Notes: generated from the sequence alone by a model not told the origin. 64,000 nucleotides of DNA from Halisarca cf. caerulea (GCA_963170055.1 CAUJGJ010000397.1:10166801-10230800); one strand, 5' to 3'. Positions 11,816 through 22,353 are shown, counted from the stretch's first letter. A program made the numbers and translations.

Positions 11816-12458
11816 AACTTTTGACGTTGTGTTACCAGAAGATACTGTATGTGCTCAAATTTTCGCGGGTCTATAAACTTTAGCGGTTTTGCGGATAGGA
11901 AGCCATGCGCAAATATTTTAAGCCTGCGAAAATTTAGATTGAGCTTTGTGCAATGACCAAGATGGCCGTCAAGTAAACAGGACTTGTGCAAAAGCGACCG
12001 CTGTACGTACGGCATACGTACGGGTATTGTTTGTGCCTACACGGTTTCTTTCTCTCTAGCTGACGCTTTCGCAATTGGCTTGTGGCTTTTGTCTTTCCGT
12101 CTTAAAACGAAATTCGCTACTTTATGTTCCTAAAATAAGCCATTCTTGCTTGGGAAACCGATTCCGGCGAACCGATATCAATGCGCAATAATGACGTAAT
12201 TATTATTGGCCTATCGTCCGTACAGCGTACGTTTGGCGACTGTACGGTGTACATCCGTTGATTGACCGCCATTCGTCGTCCAGTTTTTTTATGAAAAGTA
12301 CCATATATAGTGCGTTACACACTGAAAGTTGAACTGAGGCTGCCCCTAAAAATAAGGAGGGTGGGTTGTCCTGCTAAAAGGGCTGGCGAGAACACTGCTG
12401 TCAACACATTTGGTTTATAATGGGATGCCCTAAGTTTTGGCGACATACAAGTACTCAC
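11816..12458. other. Intron remainder with transposon-end fragments
   Basis: 11995-12275 contains TACGTACGG-type words at both sides in inverted orientation, suggesting an eroded DNA element. 12310-12350 (GCGTTACACACTGAAAG...GGCTGCCCCTAAAAA) matches the 3' tail of the Helentron-like repeats at 15.9 and 34.4 kb. No gene seen. Confidence 0.4.
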
Positions 12459-12805
12459 TTTTAAGTGTAGTTTCTGGAATATCCAAGTACTTAGGCTTCA
12501 AGTTTTCTAGTATCTTGCCCTTGACACCTTGATTATGGTTTGAATTGTATCTGTAGATAGATGTGTCTTAATATATACAAGCTCTTAAATTATCAATCAA
12601 AAACTAAAAGTACTCACGACAAATTCGATTTAAACTGATTGCCTTGAGTGTAGCTACCATGTAATGTCTTCACTGTTGCCTACAAGTTCAAGATACTTAA
12701 AACATACGCCAAATAACGAAAATTGTCAAGAATAGCTTACAGAAACAGCTGGAGGTAATTTCATCTTTGTTCGTGCAATAGTTGCCGGCAAAGTGTTTTG
12801 TACTT

Positions 12806-14127
12806 CACAGGGGCATTATAGCGCTTTTTGGAAGTTGGGGATTATAGGCGACAAAGTTATGGAATTTGTGGAATTTGTCACATTTTACCTATACGTCATT
12901 ACCAACAGAAGGTAAACGTTGTAATACGTCATCAGTAGCGGGCGCTTACAGTGGTTTAGCGATAGCAGAATCTTTCGAATCTTATCGACCTTGAAAAGGC
13001 GAAAAGCCGTTTTGTGCCTTAATAAGTTTTGTTTAGGTATTTGTAAAAGCACATCAATGTTTAGTCGCAATGCTCAAGCTACACTAGTACCGTCAAAAAG
13101 GGCCAGGTACCGCCGATATCGACCTTCCCAACTCGAATGATCGTTGCAGAATGCCAAATCAATGTAAGAAAGTGCTGTGACAGGTAAATGCACTATACTA
13201 TCCAGGATATCCTAGATCACGAATGAAACACTAGCTAAAATCGGCAAAATGTTAGCAGGCTCAGTCTACTTTCTGACTTTGTACTAATCGATTGATTTCG
13301 CACGCAAGCCAGTGCCACTGTCTCTGAGTCTTAGTCGTCAAGTATGCCACTTCCGCCGCAGATATGACTATCAATGACAAGAATATATGCATAAGAACTC
13401 ACCAATACTTGTTGGAACCATTTAATGAAAAATAGAACTTTCCGCACAACAAATTGCCGACCAGATCGATTGTCACGTAGTCGATAACATTGTAGGGCGC
13501 TTATTTCCAATGTACCCTACGAATTTAAATGCCCAATACTGATGACGCGCACCTTACGTCATCCTAAAATGGCGGATTGGAACCGTCCTGCAAATATATC
13601 GTGTTTTGGGGACGTGTACCCGGGACTTTTTCTGAACAACAAGAGAACCCAACGATTTAAAATACTTCTGTATACTTGTTTTCGCTGAGCGGGGATTATA
13701 TAAGCAGGTTAGCCCAAGATATTGCCATTTTAATTGTCATTTTTAGCCATTTTTACCCGCTAAAAGTACATTTTTCGTTATAACTATTTCAGTTGGAGTT
13801 ATATGTTCTCCGCTCAGCATCCATATCTTAAATGAACTTTACTCTTTCATCTCATGCCAGTTTCATCTCTTTGGGAGACCATCTACACGTCCCCAAATCG
13901 ACGTTTAGAGAAAAAGTGTACCTTTTTCAAAATCATTTTTATACTTCTGCGTATGACACATGGGCCTGTTTTGTAGTTTATTGTTTCGATAAATAACATT
14001 AAAACACTAAACAGTTGTAAAAATCGACGTAAATTGTTGTTTGAGCTGTAAAATTCGATGTATATATTACCATTTCGAGCGGCGGCCATTTTCTTCCCCA
14101 GTCGAAAAGCGCTATAATGAGCCTGTG
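12806..14127. mobile_element. CACAGG-ended non-autonomous DNA transposon, copy B
   Basis: 1322 bp with left end CACAGGGGCATTATAGCGCT and, reverse-complemented, right end CACAGGCTCATTATAGCGCT. TT is duplicated at 12804-12805 and 14128-14129. It interrupts exon 1 of the accessory gene; deleting it plus one TT restores the coiled-coil frame. The interior is related to copy A throughout, including the block near 13680-13830 with matching GAGCGGGGA and TCTCCGCTCA arms and the text GCCGCT(C/T)G(A/G)AA next to the right end. No protein is encoded. Confidence 0.85.
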
Positions 14128-14415
14128 TTCCTTTAGCACAGATAAATCATGGACTACAGTTTCCAGTTGCGCTCTTAGCGTTTCATTTTTGGCTTTTAGG
14201 GAATCAATAGCCTTTCTTTGATCCCTGTTACCAGAAATGAGAATATCCAACTTCTGATGCAAACCCACACTGGAATTTGGTGTGGTCTCCGGGGAATTCT
14301 CCCGAGAAGAAACTGGAGTGTCGAAGCTGGTATTCATGGGGGTTGAGTTAGCACCTGGATAGAAACTGCTTCCATAGAAAGCACTATTCCCGCGACTACC
14401 TGTTCTACTAGACAT

Positions 14416-14521
14416 GGTTCCTTCGTTAGAACAACCACCCCTTCTTTGAAACAACCGCCAAACATCACCTGCAAATAGATTTCCAGAAACTATACGATGA
14501 AATCCGGCAAAGGCGTACAAT
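14416..14521. promoter_or_regulatory. Putative bidirectional promoter between accessory gene and kinase
   Basis: Only 106 bp separate the divergent start codons at 14415 (- strand) and 14522 (+ strand), so any promoters must overlap here or lie inside the genes. No TATA box is obvious. The call rests on geometry alone. Confidence 0.35.
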
Positions 14522-15778
14522 ATGGCCGAAACGTCTTCTGATCCAGAAACAACGACCGTGGACTCTTATTCGGAAGATGCAAGTGACTCGATGCAAGCAA
14601 GGAATACTATTGCAGAGAAAAGGAAGATGAGAAACAAACGTAAGAAGCGTAAGAGGAAAAACCTTCGTAGACAGATTCTGCCGAAGAAATCGGACAACGT
14701 CGACCAACGGCGCTTTTTGTTGGTTCAAGAGAGACTGGAAATGGAGAAAACGATGCGTGCAAAGGCCGAAGCGGATGTCAAGAAGTACAGAGGTATGGCT
14801 AGAACATATTTTGATCGTTTCTGCTGGGAAGTTAAGGAGAGAAAAGAACTTCTGAGAAGGCAAAGGCTGGCGTCCCTCAACCCAGTGCAAACTGCGCGTA
14901 CTTCTTCACCAAGTAAGACTGTATGTCTGTTCAACGAGATTGATGTTGCCAATCTCCAGGATCCCGTTAGTTGTGGGGAACAGGAAGAAAAGTATATTGG
15001 GCGAGGCAGTTTTAGTATAGTCAAGGTACAATTGTATCGTGGTTTGAAGGTAGCTGTGAAGCGATACCTCCCAAGATGTGTCAAGGATGATGTGAAGAGA
15101 GAAGCTGCAATCTTGTGCAGACTTTGCCACCCATTTCTTCCGCTGTTGATTGGCGTTTCCACCACTACAGAATCATATTACTTAATTATGCAGTTTCATG
15201 GTGTGAATGGGTTTGAGACCACCACTGTCTGGAAGGAACTGGAAACTCACCGCCTTGTTCCTGTTGGAGTAGAATGGCTTGTACTGTGTGGGCAGTTAGC
15301 TGAGGCGATCAGGTACATCCATTGCGATGTTGAGTGTTTACACAACGACATCAAGATTGATAACGTGGTCATTTGCGAGAGTGACCCTCATTACCTCCCT
15401 ACCAACTCAAAAAATGATTTGCCATGCTTCAAATATCAAATTGTTTTGATAGACTTCGGCCAAGCTTCCCTGGTGAAGGAGAAAAATTCCCTGCAACTGA
15501 CCGAAAATGAAAAGGCATCTTACAAGGGAAAGTTCGAACACTTGGCTCCTGAAGTTATTGAAGGGTGCACTCCATATTCTACGAAGAGTGACATCTATGC
15601 TTTTGGTCATGTACTACGGAATATTGGTACAAATAGACGTTTTTTGAACCTTTCCGATAAAGTCCAAGCTAGAATGGTCAGCCTATTTGAACGTTGCCTC
15701 GACACTGACTATACACGTCGTCCAGAGGCTGAACTCATTTTAAAGTACATAGAGAATACCATAGAAATGTGTGATTAA
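14522..15778 (+). CDS. Single-exon protein kinase with basic coiled-coil N-terminus
   Basis: 418 residues, no intron. Residues 33-50 are a strongly basic cluster (likely nuclear localisation) and 60-115 a charged helix. The kinase domain shows the glycine loop IGRGSFSIVKV (159-169), the ATP-binding Lys in VAVKRY (K180), a catalytic loop reading HNDIKIDN (274-281; the usual HRD is HND but the Asp and Asn are kept), DFG at 311-313, an APE-type LAPEV and SDIYAFG. All catalytic residues are therefore present and it is probably active on Ser/Thr or Tyr. The substrate is unknown. The lack of introns, and a neighbour that is a transposon accessory gene 106 bp away in head-to-head order, suggest it may be cargo of an EnSpm-like element (inference); a host retrogene is the alternative. 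Confidence 0.8.
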   Translation: MAETSSDPETTTVDSYSEDASDSMQARNTIAEKRKMRNKRKKRKRKNLRRQILPKKSDNVDQRRFLLVQERLEMEKTMRAKAEADVKKYRGMARTYFDRFCWEVKERKELLRRQRLASLNPVQTARTSSPSKTVCLFNEIDVANLQDPVSCGEQEEKYIGRGSFSIVKVQLYRGLKVAVKRYLPRCVKDDVKREAAILCRLCHPFLPLLIGVSTTTESYYLIMQFHGVNGFETTTVWKELETHRLVPVGVEWLVLCGQLAEAIRYIHCDVECLHNDIKIDNVVICESDPHYLPTNSKNDLPCFKYQIVLIDFGQASLVKEKNSLQLTENEKASYKGKFEHLAPEVIEGCTPYSTKSDIYAFGHVLRNIGTNRRFLNLSDKVQARMVSLFERCLDTDYTRRPEAELILKYIENTIEMCD

Positions 15779-15881
15779 TCTTATCATTTCCATGCACATC
15801 TTAAGCTAACACTGCAGCTGCATGCATGTACTTGCAATATAACTAAATTAATAAATGTTCATAAAATTAAAATTACCGAAA

Positions 15882-16136
15882 CAAGTAATTCGAGTTAAAA
15901 ACTCTTGGGGGCTGCCGCCCCATGCACTCGAATCACTTGCAAAGCATTGGAGTGTAAATGCACAGCTGAACATTCATTGAACATACTGTTTATTGTAACT
16001 GGACGATTGTTTTGAAAACAATTGCCATATTTGGCAATTGTTTTCAAAACAATTCCTATAACTCATTCCTGTATAAATTCATACTTCTCTATTACTATTA
16101 TATAAATTCTCTATTATAAGACTTTTCTTCAAATCC

Positions 16137-16183
<47 letters not shown>

Positions 16184-16263
16184 ATATATATATCGGACGA
16201 GCGTTACACACCGGAAGTCCAAATGAAAACAATATAGGGGCTGCCTGTGGCAGCCCCTAAAAA
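15882..16263 (+). mobile_element. Helentron-like non-autonomous repeat, copy 1
   Basis: It starts with an inverted pair CAAGTAATTCGAGT...ACTCGAATCACTTG enclosing GGGGGCTGCCGCCCC. It continues with a large perfect palindrome around TTTTGAAAACAATTGCC / GGCAATTGTTTTCAAAA and a (TA)n core. It ends in a GC hairpin (AGGGGCTGCC...GGCAGCCCCT) followed by AAAAA. Copy 2 at 34350-34700 is nearly identical; variants lie at 22856-23174 and 20885-21114. A 5' subterminal inverted repeat, a microsatellite core and a 3' hairpin is the layout of Helentron-derived HINE/DINE elements; the assignment is inference. Confidence 0.65.
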
Positions 16264-17041
16264 TACTGTCACATGTTATGTATACATACAAGCCGTATAT
16301 ATACAAGTATATAATATTACGCAGATAATGAAATTATAATTAAGTGCATCAGCTTAAAATAACAATTATTACGTATATGTCATGCAGGCAATTGCATGCA
16401 TGGACATATGCCCAATAACTTAAAGCACATACAAGTCACATACAACAATGAATTTATTACTATAGAAAATTAATATTAATATATTGTGAGACGCAGAGTC
16501 AATGGTACATTAATCGACACTGTTTCCATATAATCCTGCATAGATTCAAATTGCATAGGAATAGTAAGCTGAGCGCAACGATTTGCTATTCTGTGGACTG
16601 GAAGAAAGCTCCATTGACATGGAGGGATCGCTAAGGTCTCGCAAATGTGACCAACATCAGTGGGCATATCATCCGCATTGGGGTGAGGCTTGTTCCATAA
16701 TACATAAGCAAAATAATATTTTGCTTCCGTGACGAGAGACTTGGCATTGTCTGTAGTCTCGTTGATAGTTGAATGAGTGACTACTACCTCTAGAAAATAT
16801 TGGACTTGTCCAACACTGCACACGGGTTGGCTAGACAGAGGAGTAGCAGGCCAATTAGCCATGATAATGGAAGAGTTGGCACTACAACCTGGCATCTTGG
16901 AACCAATAAGGTCACTTCCTAGCATCAATTTACCAAATTTGAGATAATACACAGATTTAAGTTTCGTCGGTTCAGTAAATACGTGACTAAATACGTCCGA
17001 TAATCTTCCTATTTCTGCTTCTGTCAGTACTTTCTCCTTAA

Positions 17042-20000
17042 CCCTCTGACCCGCGCATGCGGAAAAGAATTTTTCACCGGATGTGCTTTCTAAGGCGCTT
17101 ACAGGGTATTCGTTAGGTGTATCAATACGTAGTGGGTACCATTTTATAGAGGATTGATAGAGCTATAAACAGGTACTAAATACAACAGAACAGGCTGAAT
17201 CCCTAATCATATACGTAGAATATATCAACTCGCGCGCGCTTCGAAGGAGTTTGAGAATTTATTGCTGCCGTTTCAGAAGAAGGATTGGACCAATCGTCAT
17301 ATCATTGAATAGCTTATCATACCAGCTATCGTTTGTTGTCAAGCTTTTGGCGTTACGAAGTTCCTCTCCACAGATATTTGACGTTTTCCGAGGTGAGTAT
17401 ATTTACATTCCTCTTCCATGCGCACATGGGAGAAACGTACACTTTTGGTTCTAGAACATTAGTGCCATAACATTGGTAAGCACATGATTGTAATAAGATC
17501 AGCGTACGGTTTATTTGTTTAGTGTCTATGGTTTCATGGTGTCATGTCAGTGCTTCAAGTTTTGTTCTCTTCTCTTCTTTAGACTCTTCCTCCCTAAAGG
17601 TCTCCCTCGCTTGCTTGCTGCCGTTAACTCATTGGTGCTTTGTTGTCTTGCCCGTTTCCTGAACCACTGCTTCCTTGCGCTTGAACTGATTGCCTCATGC
17701 CAGAGAGAATGGCAATCTCGCCCGGGAACCTGACACAAGGAAGGTTCGAACGGACAGTTCGGGCAAAAGCCTTGACTTTTGTTGGTGTGGCAGTAAGCAC
17801 ACTGATTCTTCTTCCCATCAAGCCTAAATCTACTTCCATGCATGATAGTGAAGTCCTCTGCCTCCAGTATGGTCCTGCCAAACTTGTTCACGATTTCTTG
17901 CACAAGACCATCCAGGAATGTAGTCTGTGACACTCTCTTCAACCCCGACTCCATTCTCTTCCAATTATACAGAATACAGGAATTCGTAGCTACAATCTCC
18001 AGCAAATGGAAGAAGAACGTCTTCCAGTATCTCACCGTCTTCCTCAAGACCCGGTTATAGCTGATGTACTGGTCCGACTTGTCAACTCCTCCCATATATG
18101 AGTTGTACATCTGTACTGCGATGGGGATTGATACATCTTGTGTGTGTGACACGCCAGTGGACACCTTCACTCTCCGCTTCACCGTACTGCTGCTGTGTCC
18201 TGGGTATCCCGTTGACATCACTGTGACACACTTACTATCCTTCCACACAATGTACACAGTCCTGGAACCCCTGGGCCTAATGTAGTATCCCGTACCCCGT
18301 GGTACATGTGTCTTCTCCAAAGCCTCCTTCAACAATTTAACTTCTGAAGGAACTCCCATCCGATTTGTCTTCACAGTGCCTGTTGCGGTAATTCCATTCT
18401 CAAGGAGGTCGGAAAACAGGGAAGAGCTAGAATAAAAATTGTCGCAGTAAACTTCGTATCCCTGAAAGTGAAACGGAGCAGTCAGTTTGGCTACAACATC
18501 ATAGCCAAGTCCCTTCCCTGATGGAGCATCGTTGGTGCCACAGTAGATATCGAAGTCTACTGTATAGCCAGTGGGGTCAGCTAAAATCCAGTACTTATAC
18601 CCCCACTTAGTTGGCTTGTTCCGTATGTACTGGCGAAACTGTGTCCTTGCCTTGCTCCTCACCATACGTTCGTCAACTGAAAGCTGTTGGAGTGGTTGAT
18701 ACAGGTCGAGACACTTCTTCTTGATGGCATTGTGTAGTGGAAGAATCTTCCTCAGCTTGTGGGACGACAACTCAGTCTCTTCTTCTTCAGTTACAACATG
18801 GAGGAAAGCACCTATCGCCTCAAAACGATCACGAGAGAGCATGCGGAGGAGTTGTGGCAAGTGCTGGCTACTCTTCTTGCTCCAAGCTAAACGATAGTTG
18901 CGTACGGAGTTGATGCTAAGCAGTACAAGGCAACCAAGGTAGCGCATCATTTCATCAGGTGTGATGGGATGTCGTTTGAATCTTTTATACATATTCGGCT
19001 TCTTGGTACGGTTCTTGTCAGCATAGTCATTCGTGGATTTGACCAATCGCTCAAGGACAGAATCATCAATAAAGAGCTGGACCAGATCCAGCCCTGATAC
19101 CTGATCATCAGCACCCTCGGGAAGATGTGGACCGGGAACTCTGAGAGGTTGGAATATGTCTGCTGCTATGTAGTCGGAGTCCACCTGGGATATAGGTGCC
19201 GAACATGCTGGAACCCCCTCAATGCTCTGACTATTACTCAGTTCACTATTGCCTAGACTTCTGCCCCTACCTGCGCCACGGCCTCTACCCAGACCACCTC
19301 TGCCACGACCTCTACCCCGACCACCTCTGCCACGACCTCTACCCCGACCACCTCTGCCACTACCTCTTCCCTGACCACCTCTGCCACTACCTACACCACG
19401 ACTTGTGCTACGACCACCTCTGCCACGACTTCTGCCACGGTTGCTGCCACGTCCGCCTCTGGAACCACCTTCGCTACATGTACTGCTGTTATCAGAAGAC
19501 TTGTCATTGTGGCTAATATCATCATCATTACCATCACCAATCAAGCCTTGCTCATTGTCACCCTCATTTCCTCCATCATCACCCATCAAGCCTTGCTCAT
19601 TGTCACCCTCATGTCCTCCGTCATCACCCATCAAGCCTTGCTCATTGTCACCCTCATGTCCTCCGTCATCATCCATCAAGCCTTGCTCATTGTCACTCTC
19701 ATGTCCCCTATCATCACCCGTCAAGCATTGCTCATCGTCTCCCTCATGTCCTCCATCATCATCCATCAAGCCTTGCTCATTGTCACCCTCATTTCCAGTG
19801 CCACCATCCATCAAGCCTCGTGCAATGTCGTCCTCCAAAACATTCTCACCACCATGCACCAGACTTTCCCCTTCATCACCTCCATTACCCTCTTGTATTA
19901 CATGGTTATCCACTTCTGAATCAGCAAAATCCCCCCCTTCATTATCATCATCCCATTCATTTTCAGTCTCATCACTTCTTACTATGTTGCTTTCCCCACT

Positions 20001-20570
20001 ACTTGTTTCACCTTCTTCTTCAATTGACTCGTGTTCACTTCCCGCTGAATAATCGCTGCTACTTCTGTCTCCTGACCTTGTGCCAACTGCACAGTTACTG
20101 CTTGTTTGCTCTTCCTGCAGCTGAACGTTCTGCACCGTCGCCAAAACTCCGAATTTTGCTCTTTTGGCGATCGAGTTTTCATCTGATTCGATACCACCCA
20201 ACTGCAATTCATCCTCTGACCCTTCGGTAGATGTTGCGCTGCTTTTACTGTCCGTACAGAAGTAAGCGAGAACCTCTTCCGTTGAATAAAACCGTTGGCG
20301 AGTATCTTCTTTGGAAGCCATATCCGTAATTTTACGAAATTATGCGGAAATAATGGTTCTTCACTCGGTGAATCGGGAGCGTTTTTCAAAAGCGGTTTCC
20401 TCAGCCGTTTTGCTACTATTTTGTTAAAGCTTTGCATCGAAGATAAGTGTTACTAATGTATTATCAGCTTGTGTAAATGATTTATCGTTAGCTATGCCGC
20501 TATCGTAGGAATAAAATCTGGAAGTTGTGGAACTGTAGTTCCCTATTTGTATAGGGCGCGGGTCAGAGGG
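17042..20570 (-). mobile_element. Complete autonomous piggyBac element
   Basis: The ends CCCTCTGACCCGCGC are perfect 15-bp inverted repeats, flanked by TTAA at 17038-17041 and 20571-20574. The 3529-bp element encodes one uninterrupted transposase. It lies inside an exon of a Tnp2-like gene, and one TTAA restores that frame. The undamaged ends and ORF argue for a recent, possibly still active insertion. Confidence 0.92.
17547..20321 (-). CDS. piggyBac transposase, 924 aa
   Basis: The ATG at 20321 opens a single frame to 17547. Order: Ser/acid-rich N-terminus; about eight imperfect 13-16-residue acidic repeats (GHEGDNEQGLM type, residues about 165-275); a long Arg-Gly tract (GRGRGG type, about 295-365); and then the piggyBac catalytic domain. 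The three Asp positions characteristic of the family are visible as LSVDERMVRS, YEVYCDNFYSS and GGVDKSDQY. A C-terminal cysteine-rich finger (CAYCHTN...CPNCPFEPSLC...CH) would bind the terminal repeats. Related transposases are about 550-650 aa; the excess here is the repetitive N-terminal third, which is an unusual extension. It excises and inserts its element at TTAA without leaving a footprint. No frameshift or stop. Confidence 0.93.
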   Translation of the reverse strand: MASKEDTRQRFYSTEEVLAYFCTDSKSSATSTEGSEDELQLGGIESDENSIAKRAKFGVLATVQNVQLQEEQTSSNCAVGTRSGDRSSSDYSAGSEHESIEEEGETSSGESNIVRSDETENEWDDDNEGGDFADSEVDNHVIQEGNGGDEGESLVHGGENVLEDDIARGLMDGGTGNEGDNEQGLMDDDGGHEGDDEQCLTGDDRGHESDNEQGLMDDDGGHEGDNEQGLMGDDGGHEGDNEQGLMGDDGGNEGDNEQGLIGDGNDDDISHNDKSSDNSSTCSEGGSRGGRGSNRGRSRGRGGRSTSRGVGSGRGGQGRGSGRGGRGRGRGRGGRGRGRGRGGLGRGRGAGRGRSLGNSELSNSQSIEGVPACSAPISQVDSDYIAADIFQPLRVPGPHLPEGADDQVSGLDLVQLFIDDSVLERLVKSTNDYADKNRTKKPNMYKRFKRHPITPDEMMRYLGCLVLLSINSVRNYRLAWSKKSSQHLPQLLRMLSRDRFEAIGAFLHVVTEEEETELSSHKLRKILPLHNAIKKKCLDLYQPLQQLSVDERMVRSKARTQFRQYIRNKPTKWGYKYWILADPTGYTVDFDIYCGTNDAPSGKGLGYDVVAKLTAPFHFQGYEVYCDNFYSSSSLFSDLLENGITATGTVKTNRMGVPSEVKLLKEALEKTHVPRGTGYYIRPRGSRTVYIVWKDSKCVTVMSTGYPGHSSSTVKRRVKVSTGVSHTQDVSIPIAVQMYNSYMGGVDKSDQYISYNRVLRKTVRYWKTFFFHLLEIVATNSCILYNWKRMESGLKRVSQTTFLDGLVQEIVNKFGRTILEAEDFTIMHGSRFRLDGKKNQCAYCHTNKSQGFCPNCPFEPSLCQVPGRDCHSLWHEAISSSARKQWFRKRARQQSTNELTAASKRGRPLGRKSLKKRREQNLKH

Positions 20571-20884
20571 TTAAACAAAGAAACAAAGCTTTCAGCAGTC
20601 ATCTCACCTGTTCCCAAAGCTTTCTTTGACCTTTTCGTGGCTTTTGTAGACTTCCACGGTAACGTAACATAAGATTCTTCGGTTTAGCTCTCCATCTGTG
20701 GACATTTTCGTCCTAAATACTAAGTCCAAGTTCTCTTTCGTATTAGAGGAGGCGTCAGAAGAGCTTTTGTCAGTTTTCGAGTCCTTCCAAAACTTTTTTG
20801 AATGAAGAGAACATCTTTAGACTTGTTCGCATACCTATACAACTTGAAGGCCCATGGAAATTTTTGGAGCTACTTGAAACTTTG

Positions 20885-21012
20885 TAAATAACTCTCAAAC
20901 AAACTCCTTATGGCTAGAAGATTCTTCGCTGACAAAAACAAGAGCAAAGACACAAAGTTCACTAAAATACTACAGCGATACCGACTACCGCCTAAAAGTC
21001 TGCCATGTTGTT

Positions 21013-21049
<37 letters not shown>

Positions 21050-21114
21050 ACGTTCCGGACACTTCCGGTGAAAGCAAAACAATATAGGGGCCACCTTCGG
21101 TGGTCCAATAAAAA
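20885..21114 (+). mobile_element. Helentron-like repeat variant, copy 4 (5' part diverged)
   Basis: CTGCCATGTTGTTGACATATA followed by a (TA)n core, GTTCCGGACACTTCCGGTGAAAG, AACAATATAGGGG and a terminal GCCACCTTCGGTGGT hairpin. The same order occurs in 22856-23174, and the tail AACAATATAGGGG is shared with copies at 15.9 and 34.4 kb. Confidence 0.6.
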
Positions 21115-21422
21115 GTTAGTAGATACGGTTAAGCAGGCCAAGTGCAGCTGCTGTTTTGCACGATTACTGTTTCCTACATGGGGAAAAGAAGAAACAATAT
21201 GCATGTGTGACTGGAGCAGGAGGTGGAGGGCAAGGACATCTTATTGGATCCAGGATCCTCCTCTCTTGCCTCCTGTATCTGTAGTCCTTTGAAGCTGATG
21301 CTTTACAATAAATGAACCTGTCATACAAAAAATACAAAATAGCAATTGTACTCACCACAAGATAAATTTCTTCCTTATTTCGTATTCTAGTGAGAGAGAA
21401 AGAGTGTACATAAGGAATGCCC

Positions 21423-21424
<2 letters not shown>

Positions 21425-21498
<74 letters not shown>

Positions 21499-21524
21499 AC
21501 ACACACACACACATACACACGCAT

Positions 21525-21592
<68 letters not shown>
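21425..21592. repeat. (CA)n microsatellite
   Basis: About 168 bp of almost pure AC dinucleotide with a few interruptions (TC, AT, GC). Long His-Thr or Cys-Val frames through it are meaningless. Confidence 0.95.
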
Positions 21593-22353
21593 GCACATGC
21601 ATTGCACAACATATGGATATACAAATAAATTCACCAGCATGCATATATCAGAAGCACCTGTTCACACACGTATATAATTATACACATAAACAGTAAACAC
21701 GCATAATGACATTGCATTAATTCACAAGTACAGTACTGCTATCAAACTCACTATCCTTTCCATTTGGGATTTCATTTATTTTTCCTGTGAACATAAAGAA
21801 ACACAATGTAGCACAATAATCCCATAAAACCATGCATTACTAACCGGAATCTTTCAATTCCATGAGGATGATTTCCAAGTGATTGGAGTTTACAAGGCCA
21901 TAAGCGGCCCACAAGTTTTTTAAATTCGAATCACTTGTTTTACTTTGTTCGCATAGATATTTGTGCAAGTTTGTGTGATGGTTCTTCCCTGGATTTTGAA
22001 GGCATAGTCTCCCCAACCCCCCTGGTAGTAGATAAAGGATGGTGGATTTGCAGTGTGAAGCTTTTGCAATCCACAGTATGGTTCTGCTATAAGTGGTTTT
22101 GTATGTGTGTTTGCAATTTAAAAATGTATACACAATCAAACTGAAACATGTCCATACATGCTCACTGAAACATGTACATGCACACACACACACACACTGA
22201 GAAATTACAGAAAATTTATAAAAATGGAAGGTACAGCACTCACAGTGTAAAGAATAGTGGCTATGTTAAGACATAAGCACAAACACTAAGACATGTACAC
22301 GCATACACACACACAGAGAGACATGTAGACGTGACACACACACACACACACAC

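Larger units (their letters stand above)
6456..14415 (-). pseudogene. EnSpm-type accessory (TnpA-like) protein gene, six exons, first exon interrupted
   Basis: Read on the - strand, six exons join with consistent splice sites and phases: 14415-14130 plus 12805-12741 (one exon split by a transposon), 12679-12618, 12550-12459, 8631-8514, 8420-8290 and 6727-6456, giving 341 codons and a stop. The N-terminus is Ser/Gly-rich, then a coiled coil (residues about 60-105). The middle (YNSNHNQGVKGKILENLK; YYESRRRVFND) and the C-terminus (EQIVRHELPWRSE...FIKKLDRRYE...PGPAWAV) match the accessory gene of the EnSpm element at 50.1-58.5 kb. A nuclear DNA-binding partner of a Tnp2-like transposase is the likely role (inference). 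The CACAGG element at 12806-14127 sits inside exon 1, so the gene is broken unless the insert is removed. Introns 3 and 5 have been loaded with other repeats. It starts 106 bp from the divergent kinase gene. Confidence 0.72.
16476..20690 (-). pseudogene. Tnp2-like protein C-terminal part, split by piggyBac
   Basis: Two - strand pieces, about 20690-20571 and 17041-16476, join in frame across a single TTAA once the piggyBac element is removed (…SFVSLF then KEKVLTEAE…). The C-terminal piece contains VGQVQYFLEVV, YYFAYVLWNKPHP and SFLPVHRIANRC, the pattern seen near the C-terminus of Tnp2/CACTA transposases and also in the Tnp2 gene at 42-50 kb. The upstream exons are not resolved; 20700-20890 stays open in another frame. 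It may be the transposase that belongs with the accessory gene at 6.5-14.4 kb. The 161-codon C-terminal part is free of stops. Confidence 0.55.

Noticed and set aside
10237..12015. Long - strand frames reading MFSCVYMHCSCVVKMCHL-type repeats, up to 273 codons
   Set aside because: They run through a 130-bp minisatellite whose unit is not a multiple of three; all three frames are open in turn because the unit is poor in stops.
19196..20230. Pro/Leu/His-rich + strand frames opposite the piggyBac N-terminus
   Set aside because: Antisense shadows of the acidic repeats and RGG tract of the transposase gene.
21404..21677. His-Thr and Cys-Val repeat proteins in (CA)n arrays (also 22.3-22.6 and 32.4-33.0 kb)
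   Set aside because: Translation of microsatellites; no flanking coding sequence.
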